The notes under the pieces: generated by a model
Databases searched by the model: none
Seen by the model: the letters and a program-made list of their open reading frames with translations, nothing else
Told to the model about the DNA's origin: nothing
In this document: positions 1 to 5,738 of the stretch, one piece after another
Position numbering within the stretch: position 1 is the stretch's first letter
Layout: each line of letters starts with the position of its first letter
Origin: JBHEPS01 sp046261635
Lineage (GTDB): Bacteria > Acidobacteriota > Thermoanaerobaculia > Gp7-AA8
Direction: 5' to 3'
Assembly (NCBI GenBank): GCA_046261635.1
Contig: JBHEOL010000230.1
Location: 1 to 13,279, forward strand
Length of the DNA: 13,279 bases
Made by a program: the position numbers and the translations under genes

Positions 1-300
1 CGTTCCCTCGACGTTCACCTGGTGCGCCATCACGGGGGTGAACTCGCTCCGGGTGGAAAGGAGCGCGGCGAGATGGAAGACCAGATCCACCTCGTACTCC
101 GAGATGATCCGTTCGAGAAGGTTCGTGTCCAGAATCGAGCCGGAGAACTGATGCTGAACCAGCCTGGCGAGCTCGGGCTCGAGCGGTTTCAGATCGAGGG
201 TGATGACGGGTCGGTTCCCCTCCTCGGCGAGACGGGTGATCAGGCCATGGCCGATCTCTCCACTGGCGCCGGTGATCAGGGCGACGGGTTTGCGCAACAC
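1..300 (-). CDS. NAD-dependent epimerase/dehydratase (extended SDR), N-terminal 100 residues, cut by window edge
   Basis: Reading leftward from GTG at 298-300 gives an open frame of 100 codons to the window edge, beginning VLRKPVALITGASGEIGHGL. It shows the Rossmann dinucleotide site TGASGEIG (residues 10-17, GxxGxxG type), an acidic residue ending the second strand (VITLDLKP), and the HLAALLSTRSE stretch after a DLVFHLAA strand, followed by MAHQVNVEGT. This is the N-terminal half of an extended short-chain dehydrogenase of the UDP-sugar epimerase / threonine-dehydrogenase-like type. The catalytic Tyr-x-x-x-Lys would lie beyond the window, so the substrate cannot be named. The GTG start is chosen because AGGAGG lies six bases upstream; TTG is the next codon and a weaker alternative. 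The family is nearly certain, the exact reaction is not. Confidence 0.88.
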   Translation of the reverse strand, partial: MLRKPVALITGASGEIGHGLITRLAEEGNRPVITLDLKPLEPELARLVQHQFSGSILDTNLLERIISEYEVDLVFHLAALLSTRSEFTPVMAHQVNVEGT

Positions 301-306
301 GGAAAG

Positions 307-312
307 CCTCCT
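307..312 (-). promoter_or_regulatory. Shine-Dalgarno AGGAGG of the epimerase gene
   Basis: On the minus strand AGGAGG is followed by six bases (ctttcc) and then GTG. This strong ribosome site decides the GTG start at 300 for a gene that has no ATG near its beginning. Confidence 0.75.
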
Positions 313-350
313 GCGTCACGCCGGGCGCGACGCGGCGAAAAGGTACCACG

Positions 351-366
351 TTCGGCCGCGGCCGAA
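351..366. repeat. Perfect 16-bp palindrome in a divergent spacer
   Basis: TTCGGCCGCGGCCGAA is its own reverse complement with no gap. It lies about 50 bases upstream of the epimerase start and about 160 bases upstream of the membrane-protein gene. It could be an operator, but GC-rich palindromes arise by chance fairly readily in DNA of this composition. The rest of the 301-527 spacer holds no convincing gene. An imperfect inverted repeat (455-461 with 469-475, one mismatch) is the only other structure I noticed there. Confidence 0.4.
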
Positions 367-527
367 GAGTGATCTCATGTCGTGACCGGGAGCGCGCGTC
401 ATCACCATCGTGCGGGTCGGCGGACATGACGGAGGGGCCCATCGGAGACGAGTTCTGACCGGCTTCATCGGCCAGTGAAGGGGAGAGAGAGGGGAGCACC
501 GCCGGACCGGCAGCCGATGCCCGTACA

Positions 528-1250
528 ATGCGTCCGGTGCAGCCCCGCTTCCTGTTCTTTTTCTCCTCGACCGCGATCTTCGTGACTGCGTTTCTCCTGC
601 TCGACCGGAGCGGGATCGTTCCCCAGCTGTTTCTTGGCACCGCTACGGCCCTGTTTCTCTTCGGCTTCGCCAGGAGCTCGACCGTCCCGATGCACTACGT
701 CGCATGGGCGATCGCGCTGGCAACGACCGGCGAGGTGGTCCTCTCGATCGGATGGGGCCTCTACTCCTATCAGCACGCGCTGATTCCCCTGTACGTTCCC
801 GCCGGGCACGGCATCTTCTACCTGCTCGCAACCGAGAGCGCCCAACAGGAGCTTCTGCGGCGCCACGAGCGCGCGATCGTCGGCTCGGTCCTGGTCGCGG
901 GAAGCATCGTGGCCGCCGTCACTCTCGTCCTCTTCGGTGACGTGTGGGGGCTGCTCTGGTGGGCCGCGGCTGCCGTGCTTCTCACGAGGTCGAAGAACGG
1001 CCTCCTGCTCGCAACCTGTCTGGTCTATACGATGCTTCTCGAGTGGCTGGGCACGGCGATCGGGAACTGGCGGTGGGCCGCCGAAGTGCCGTGGCTCGGT
1101 TTGCGCTCGGCGAATCCGCCGAGCGGAGTGGGGGTCCTCTATATCCTGCTCGATCTTCTGACCGTTCTGGTCGTTGCGGGGCTGGCGCGCGCGACGGCCA
1201 CCCGGCGGGTGCCGGCCTGTAACCTTCAGCGCCCGGCGCTAGAGCCCTGA
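528..1250 (+). CDS. Multi-pass integral membrane protein of unknown function
   Basis: I do not recognise this 240-residue protein. Roughly seven or eight hydrophobic segments are visible, near residues 8-25, 28-48, 57-77, 86-103, 117-137, 140-153, 157-176 and 202-221, so it is polytopic and has no large soluble domain. Motif-like stretches that could mark a family are YVPAGHG (89-95), EWLGTAIGNWRW (172-183) and SANPPSGVGVLY (194-205). Conserved-looking Gly, Trp, Pro and His residues at membrane borders suggest an enzyme or a transporter rather than a simple anchor. The GNWxW pattern faintly recalls carotenoid-pathway hydratase-like membrane proteins, but I would not assign that. The ATG at 528 has no good ribosome site, so the start is uncertain. 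It stands alone between a divergent epimerase and a convergent gene pair. Confidence 0.75.
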   Translation: MRPVQPRFLFFFSSTAIFVTAFLLLDRSGIVPQLFLGTATALFLFGFARSSTVPMHYVAWAIALATTGEVVLSIGWGLYSYQHALIPLYVPAGHGIFYLLATESAQQELLRRHERAIVGSVLVAGSIVAAVTLVLFGDVWGLLWWAAAAVLLTRSKNGLLLATCLVYTMLLEWLGTAIGNWRWAAEVPWLGLRSANPPSGVGVLYILLDLLTVLVVAGLARATATRRVPACNLQRPALEP

Positions 1251-1487
1251 CCCCCGGGTCCACTCCAGCCGCTTGAAACGAGGCTTTCACTCCCTCTCTC
1301 CGCCCAATCCGACTGTCGAATCCGCTCGAGGCCATCCGAGTTTCTGCGGCGAGCAATTCCGAACTGGAAATCAACGGGGATCAAGCCATCGGGGCAATCT
1401 ACAGTAGGTGCCTGCCCGGTCGATCCTCCCCCAACTCCTGATGGTTCCGTCGGTCAGCGACTCCGGTTTGACCCTGCACCGTTCCGG

Positions 1488-1515
1488 GCGCCGTCGGCCG
1501 CGGAATCTACGGCGC
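1488..1515. repeat. Seven-base inverted repeat at the 3' end of the 92-residue gene
   Basis: GCGCCGT (1488-1494) and ACGGCGC (1509-1515) form a perfect 7-bp stem with a 14-base loop. The repeat overlaps the minus-strand stop codon at 1507-1509. No T-run follows on either strand, so it is at most a factor-assisted terminator or an RNA-stabilising hairpin. Elsewhere in 1251-1506, between two convergent genes, I see no gene and only a short GACCC-CC-GGGTC repeat just after 1250. Confidence 0.3.
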
Positions 1516-1785
1516 GATCCGGTCGGCCCAGAGCTCGACCGGGAGGGCGAGAATCTCGTAGTGCTCGCGCAGCGCGATGACCCGGCCCGCGTAGGACTTG
1601 CGGCTCTCGAGATCGCCTCCGCGCTCCCTGGTCCGCTGGTCGCTCCTGAGAAAGCGCACTTCCATCGTGTAGAGCGCCTTCAGGTAGTCCCGCACCATCA
1701 GGGGATCGCTGTGGGGGAGGGGGCGGATTCCGAGCTCCTCGAGCCGGCCGAGGACTTCGGGACGCCAGAGAAACGAGGGAGGCAT
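1507..1785 (-). CDS. Small soluble protein of unknown function (92 residues)
   Basis: I do not recognise the family. The protein starts MPPSFLWRPEVLGRLEELGI and has no signal peptide or membrane segment. It looks mostly helical and highly charged: a region resembling a short domain (PEVLGRLEELGIRPLPHSDP, residues 9-28), then a helix VRDYLKALYTMEVRFLRSDQ (31-50) and a basic/acidic part ending AREHYEILALPVELWADRIAP-like. The phasing of hydrophobic and charged residues supports real coding. The stop of the preceding gene, in its repaired frame, lies 40 bases upstream on the same strand, so the two probably form a small operon. The opposite-strand frame over the same DNA is rich in Arg, Gly and Pro and looks like a shadow. 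No strong ribosome site precedes the ATG; AGG directly before it is all I see. Confidence 0.65.
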   Translation of the reverse strand: MPPSFLWRPEVLGRLEELGIRPLPHSDPLMVRDYLKALYTMEVRFLRSDQRTRERGGDLESRKSYAGRVIALREHYEILALPVELWADRIAP

Positions 1786-1824
1786 CCTGGGAGCTTAGCA
1801 GGGTGATGCGCGCGGGCGCTTCGG

Positions 1825-2308
1825 TCAGCCGCGATTCGCTTTCCGGTAGGCCTTCGCGAAGTGCTGGACGATCTGGTTGCAGATGATGGGGGGCCGTTCC
1901 CGACCAGGTCGAGGCGACCAGTCTTCTGTAATGGTCGGGTCCGACGGGACGGACCACGCTGGCGACCGCTTTCGTGACGCTCTGGCTGAACGCAGGCCAG
2001 GCCCTCGCAGCCTCGCATGACGAACAGGAGCCCGCCGGCGGCGCCGCCGGAGTGATGGTTTCCACCTCGAACGTCACGACGAGCATGACCTCGGCCTGCT
2101 CCGGATCGTCGACGATCTCGAGGTCGGGCAGGGTCGCACGCAGCCGGTCGGCCAGCAGTTCCTGATGCGCCGGGTCGTTCGTGGCGATGCAGACTCGCTG
2201 AACTCCACGGAGCTCCTTCGGCGATCCCTTCTCGACTCGGGGCGGTTCCGCCGCGGCGAGCGTGAGAGCGGCGATGGCCAGCGCGATGAAGAACATCCAG
2301 CGTCGCAT
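1825..2308 (-). CDS. Exported small protein of unknown function, interrupted by a one-base frameshift
   Basis: The frame starts MRRWMFFIALAIAALTLAAA, a clear Sec signal peptide ending around AAA (18-20). A mature domain follows with strands such as VQRVCIATND (36-45) and EVMLVVTFEVETITP (73-87) and a Cys-rich SCSSC (94-98). Near residue 140 the frame breaks. After STWSGTAP the sensible continuation, IICNQIVQHFAKAYRKANRG followed by a stop (1825-1827), lies in another frame. The break is at six C on the coding strand (G6, 1888-1893). Removing one base gives a tidy 160-residue protein. Left unrepaired, the frame runs on to 1454 as low-quality Arg/Pro/Ser-rich sequence overlapping the next gene. 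The slip may be a sequencing error or a recent mutation. The fold looks like a small periplasmic alpha/beta domain; I cannot name a function. Confidence 0.65.
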
Positions 2309-2369
2309 GATTGGAATTTAGGTCTGCCGCGGTCGCCGCGCCATTCTCCAAAGTCGCCATTAGAGCCGG

Positions 2370-2398
2370 TTGACACCGGAAGATCAGCCGGGTAAATT
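2370..2398 (+). promoter_or_regulatory. Sigma70-type promoter of the efflux operon
   Basis: A perfect -35 TTGACA (2370-2375) is followed, after exactly 17 bases, by TAAATT (2393-2398), a 4-of-6 match to the -10 consensus. Transcription would begin near 2404-2407, about 30 bases before the regulator's ATG at 2435. This is the strongest promoter-like element in the window. It sits directly against the operator palindromes. Divergent transcription of the minus-strand orphan pair (start at 2308) must come from the same 126-base spacer, but I see no clear promoter for it. Confidence 0.72.
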
Positions 2399-2427
2399 CA
2401 AGCGCTCGTTTGAAACGAGTGTTTTAA
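2397..2427. promoter_or_regulatory. Overlapping palindromic operators, probable TetR binding site
   Basis: Two symmetric elements overlap. The first, TTCAAGCGCTCGTTTGAA (2397-2414), is an imperfect palindrome with conserved outer TTCAA/TTGAA arms and inner CG/CG. The second contains a perfect 7-bp repeat, CTCGTTT (2405-2411) and AAACGAG (2413-2419), around G2412, with weaker symmetry reaching TTCAA on the left and TTTTAA on the right. Together they cover the end of the -10, the likely start of transcription and the first part of the leader. A bound dimer there would block RNA polymerase. The CAAGC-N4-GTTTG core (2399-2412) is one base from the known PsrA site pattern (G/C)AAAC-N2-4-GTTT(G/C). 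That it is bound by the adjacent TetR protein is inference. Confidence 0.65.
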
Positions 2428-2434
2428 GACAAAG

Positions 2435-3112
2435 ATGTCCGCCACCACCCGCGACCAACTCCTCGACACGGCCGAGCGCCTCTTCGCCGAGCGCGGCGTC
2501 GACGGTGTCTCGCTCCGTGAGATCACCGGCGACGCCGGCGCCAATGTTGCGGCCGTGAACTATCACTTCGGTTCGAAGGACAATCTGGTTCGGGAAGTCT
2601 TTCGCCGCCGTCTCGAGCCGTTGAGCGCCGAACGGCTCGCACTGCTCGAGTCGTTCGAGAAGGGCGCGCGGAGTGGGCGTCTTCGCATCGAGCAGATCCT
2701 TCACGCCTTCGTGCATCCGGTCATCCAGCTGATGACGAGCGAGCCGGATCGCGGCGCCGATTTCGTGCGCCTGATGGGGCACGTTCACAGCAGTCCCGAT
2801 CTGTCGCGACTCGTCATGGCCGATCTTCAGCCGCTGATCGAGCGATTTTTCCAGGCGACCCGCAAAGCGCTTCCGGGCGTCGAGCCCGCGGAGATTCACT
2901 GGCGCGCCCACTTCACCATCGGTGCGATGGTCCACATCGCCGCCTCCGCGCGCCTTCTCCCCGAGTTCACCGGAGGACTCTGCCGGGTCGAAGATGCAGA
3001 GGAGATATCACGGCGCCTCGTCGCCTTCCTGGCTGGCGGATTCAAAGCGGATCCGAGCCGTCTAACGATCGGCGGCATCGTCGATGTGCGGCGAAAGGGC
3101 AGTGATTCATGA
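2435..3112 (+). CDS. TetR/AcrR-family transcriptional repressor of the efflux operon
   Basis: This 225-residue one-component regulator has the canonical N-terminal TetR DNA-binding domain. TRDQLLDTAERLFAERGVDGVSLREI leads into the helix-turn-helix at about residues 25-46, with the family signature VAAVNYHFGSKDNLVREVF (38-56). The C-terminal effector and dimerisation domain (about 65-215) is helical; the FVHPVIQLMTSEPDRGADFVRLMGHVHSS and later HWRAHFTIGAMVHIAAS stretches recall the C-terminal domain of PsrA-like regulators, a moderate-confidence family recollection. It is the first gene of the operon, and its stop overlaps the next start (ATGA, 3109-3112). With palindromes over its own promoter it is very probably autorepressing, with derepression inducing the pump. 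The ribosome site before ATG 2435 is weak (only AAAG is visible), which may keep repressor levels low. The ligand is unknown. Confidence 0.93.
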   Translation: MSATTRDQLLDTAERLFAERGVDGVSLREITGDAGANVAAVNYHFGSKDNLVREVFRRRLEPLSAERLALLESFEKGARSGRLRIEQILHAFVHPVIQLMTSEPDRGADFVRLMGHVHSSPDLSRLVMADLQPLIERFFQATRKALPGVEPAEIHWRAHFTIGAMVHIAASARLLPEFTGGLCRVEDAEEISRRLVAFLAGGFKADPSRLTIGGIVDVRRKGSDS

Positions 3113-4572
3113 AACGTGTTCTTTCCATCCTTCTGCTGCTGGTCGCCATTCTCACCGGATGCAGTTCTGGTATCGAGCCGAGACGGGCCGAGGACGTCGT
3201 GGTGCTGCCGCCGCAGTGGGACGCTGCGGCAGAAGAGCCGGACCCCGCGGAACCGTTGCCGGCGTGGGGCGAGCTCTTCGACGACGGTCGCCTCGACGCG
3301 CTGATCGCCGAGGCGATCGAGGCGAATCGCGGGCTCGAGGCAGCGGCGGCGCGCGTTGAGCGCGCTGCGGCGCAGGCGCGGATCGCGGGCGCCGACCTCT
3401 ACCCGCAGGTGGGCGCCACGCTCGATGCGGGGCGGCGCCGGCAGAATTTCATCGGGCTTCCGATTCCCGGCGCCGAGGATCGCGTGCTGACCAACACGTC
3501 CACGACGTTCGGGACGGGACTCAACGTCAGCTGGGAAGTTGACCTTTGGGGGCGCCTCCGGAACGCGCGCGCTGCCGCGCGGGCCGACGCGGAGTCGGTC
3601 CGGGCTGACCTCTCCGCGGCGCAGCTGTCGATCGCGGGTCAGGTTGCCAAGACCTGGTTCTCCGTGATCGAAGCGGCCGAGCAGGTGGAGCTGGCAGTCG
3701 CGACGGTCGAGAATCGCGCGTTGACTGCCGAGCGGATCCGGCGGAGGTACGAGGCGGGCCTTTCACCTTCCGTCGATCTCCGCCTCGCCGAGTCGAACTC
3801 CGCGCTGGCGGCGTCGCGCCTCCAGCAGCGAAACCGCCAGCTGGATGCTGCGAGTCGTCAGCTCGAGATCCTTCTCGGCCGTTATCCGGCTGCGGCAATC
3901 GAGCCGGTAGACGGCCTGCCGGACCTTCTCGCTCCCATTCCGCCCGGGATTCCAGCCTCGGTATTGGCGCGCCGGCCCGATCTCCGCGTTGCGGAGCGAC
4001 GCGTGGCCGCAGCCAGCGCGCGGGTCGCACTGGCGCGCGCATCGCTTTACCCGCAGCTTCGCCTCACCGGGTCGGGCGGCACGACGAGCACGGAGCTGGA
4101 AGATCTTCTCGACGGTGATTTCTCGGTCTGGAGCCTCGGTGCCGGCCTGCTCCAACCGGTGTTCCAGGGCGGGCGCCTTCGCGCAAACGTCGATCTCGCG
4201 CGGGCGGTCGAGGACGAGGCTCTCGCCGGATTCGCGCAGAGCGTTCTCTCGGCACTGGCGGAGGTCGAAACGGCGCTGTTCGCCCAGGACGTCCTCGCCA
4301 GGCAGGAGGAAGCGCTCGCGCTCGCCGCCATGAACGCCGTGGAGGCGCAGCGAACCGCGGAGCAGCGGTACGCATCCGGGCTCAGCGACTTTCTTCTCCT
4401 CCTCGAAACGCAGCGGCAGGCATTCGAGGCGGAGAGCCAGCTTCTCGATCTCCGCCGGCAGCGTCTCGCCTCCCGCGTGGATCTCTACCTCGCTCTCGGC
4501 GGAGACGCCGCGGCACGCCTCGAATCGCCAGACGGAGCCGTCGAGCTCGCGTCCAACAGGAAAGCGCCATGA
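3109..4572 (+). CDS. Outer-membrane factor lipoprotein of the RND pump (NodT/OprM/TolC-type)
   Basis: The protein has 487 residues, the usual length for OprM/CusC-type channels. The N-terminus is a lipoprotein signal with lipobox L15-T-G-C18, so it is probably acylated at Cys18 and anchored in the outer membrane. PAWGELFDDGRLDALIAEAIEANRGL (51-76) is the typical entry to the first outer-membrane efflux domain. Two homologous OEP repeats (about 55-250 and 275-465) follow, including the LNVSWEVDLWGRLR motif (138-151), GLSPSVDLRLAESN and, at the second repeat, ARRPDLRVAERRVAAASARVALARASLYPQ. Three such subunits form the channel-tunnel across the outer membrane and periplasm. It lies between regulator and adaptor genes with ATGA overlaps on both sides. 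Having the OMF before the MFP and pump genes is less common than the MFP-RND-OMF order. Confidence 0.95.
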   Translation: MKRVLSILLLLVAILTGCSSGIEPRRAEDVVVLPPQWDAAAEEPDPAEPLPAWGELFDDGRLDALIAEAIEANRGLEAAAARVERAAAQARIAGADLYPQVGATLDAGRRRQNFIGLPIPGAEDRVLTNTSTTFGTGLNVSWEVDLWGRLRNARAAARADAESVRADLSAAQLSIAGQVAKTWFSVIEAAEQVELAVATVENRALTAERIRRRYEAGLSPSVDLRLAESNSALAASRLQQRNRQLDAASRQLEILLGRYPAAAIEPVDGLPDLLAPIPPGIPASVLARRPDLRVAERRVAAASARVALARASLYPQLRLTGSGGTTSTELEDLLDGDFSVWSLGAGLLQPVFQGGRLRANVDLARAVEDEALAGFAQSVLSALAEVETALFAQDVLARQEEALALAAMNAVEAQRTAEQRYASGLSDFLLLLETQRQAFEAESQLLDLRRQRLASRVDLYLALGGDAAARLESPDGAVELASNRKAP

Positions 4573-5738
4573 ACACCGCAAGACTCAAGTTCATCCTTCC
4601 AGCCGTTTTCCTTCTCGTCGCGGTTGCGGTGACGTTCGCGCTGATCCAGGCGCGTCCCGTTGCGGCCCGGGAGGAGAAAGTCGCACCCGCGCCCCTGGTC
4701 CGGGTCATGAGCGTGGAAGCCGGAGAGGTGGAGATGCGCGTCGCGGCCGAGGGAGCCGTGGCGCCCCACACCGAGACGACGATCGTCGCCCAGGTCGGAG
4801 GGCGGATTGATACGGTCTCTCCGAAGTTCGCGAGCGGCGGGACGTTCCGGCGGGGGGAGACGATCGCACAGCTCGACTCGCGCGACTATCAGGTGGCGGC
4901 AGCGCAGGCGCAGGCGGCGATCGCCCAGGCGAAGCTCCGGCTCGCGCGGGAGCAGGCCGAGGCGGAGATCGCGCGCGAGGAATGGGAACGGATGGGACAG
5001 GGTGAGCCGGGAGCGCTCGTCCTCCGCCTGCCGCAGCTCGCCGAGGCGACGTCGGCCGTCGCGGCCGCGGAGGCGTCATTGATGCAGGCGCGGCTCAACA
5101 TCGAGCGGACGACGATTCGAGCCCCTTACGACGGTCTCCTCCTCGAGAAGCTCGTCGATGTCGGGCAGTTCGTCGGCCCCGGAACCCCGATAGGACGGAT
5201 GACCGCCGCCGACTTCGTCGAGATCGAGCTCCCGGTCTCGAGCGAAGACCTCGCGTACATCGACCTCACCGCGCAGCCGGGCGTCATCGTTCGAAGCACT
5301 TTTGGAGGGGACACGACGGAGTGGCGGGGGCGCATCGTGCGCGCCTCCGGGCAGATCGATCCTCGTACCCGGATGCTCGCGCTCGTTGCGCGGATCGAGA
5401 ACCCTTTCGCCGGCCCCGTTCCGCTTCGCATCGGAGAGTACGTTCAGGCCGTCATCGAAGGGCGGAGCATGGGAGGGGTGATCGAGATCCCGAGATCCGC
5501 GCTCCGGGAGGGACGCCAGGTGCTCGTCGTGAGCCCGGCCAGCACGATACATTTCCGCGATGTGGAGATCCTGCGCCTGACGAACGAAGCGGCTTTCCTG
5601 GCGAGCGGGCTCCAGCCGGGCGAGACCATCGTCCTTTCCGCGATGGATGCTCCCGTGGAAGGGATGACCGTGCGTACGGCGGTGGATGAACCGGCCGGCC
5701 GGCTGGTCCCCGTGGTTGATGGAGAGCCGGCGTCATGA
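4569..5738 (+). CDS. Periplasmic adaptor (membrane-fusion protein, HlyD/AcrA type) of the RND pump
   Basis: This 389-residue adaptor links the inner-membrane pump to the outer-membrane channel. An N-terminal hydrophobic segment (about 8-27, FILPAVFLLVAVAVTFALI) without a lipobox suggests a membrane anchor or an uncleaved signal. The first half of the lipoyl/barrel-sandwich domain is VAPHTETTIVAQVGGRIDTVSPKFASGGTFRRGETIAQLDSRDYQ (64-108). An Ala/Glu-rich helical hairpin (about 109-175) follows. The second lipoyl half is NIERTTIRAPYDGLLLEKLVDVGQFVGPGTPIGR (177-210), then beta-barrel (about 215-300) and membrane-proximal domains (IEIPRSALREGRQVLVV, GLQPGETIVLSAMDAPVEGM). The helical hairpin is rather short, which suggests the channel's own tunnel spans much of the periplasm. 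Its start overlaps the OMF stop and its stop overlaps the pump start, so it is translationally coupled to both. AGGAAA precedes the start. Confidence 0.95.
   Translation: MNTARLKFILPAVFLLVAVAVTFALIQARPVAAREEKVAPAPLVRVMSVEAGEVEMRVAAEGAVAPHTETTIVAQVGGRIDTVSPKFASGGTFRRGETIAQLDSRDYQVAAAQAQAAIAQAKLRLAREQAEAEIAREEWERMGQGEPGALVLRLPQLAEATSAVAAAEASLMQARLNIERTTIRAPYDGLLLEKLVDVGQFVGPGTPIGRMTAADFVEIELPVSSEDLAYIDLTAQPGVIVRSTFGGDTTEWRGRIVRASGQIDPRTRMLALVARIENPFAGPVPLRIGEYVQAVIEGRSMGGVIEIPRSALREGRQVLVVSPASTIHFRDVEILRLTNEAAFLASGLQPGETIVLSAMDAPVEGMTVRTAVDEPAGRLVPVVDGEPAS

Noticed and set aside
1408..1806. Plus-strand 132-codon frame
   Set aside because: It is antisense to the 92-residue gene and lacks a signal or domain; the minus-strand protein has better amino-acid phasing.
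1454..2308. Uninterrupted 284-codon reading of the exported orphan
   Set aside because: After about residue 140 it becomes Arg/Pro/Ser-rich and overlaps the 92-residue gene. The alternative frame after the homopolymer gives a coherent end and stop at 1825.
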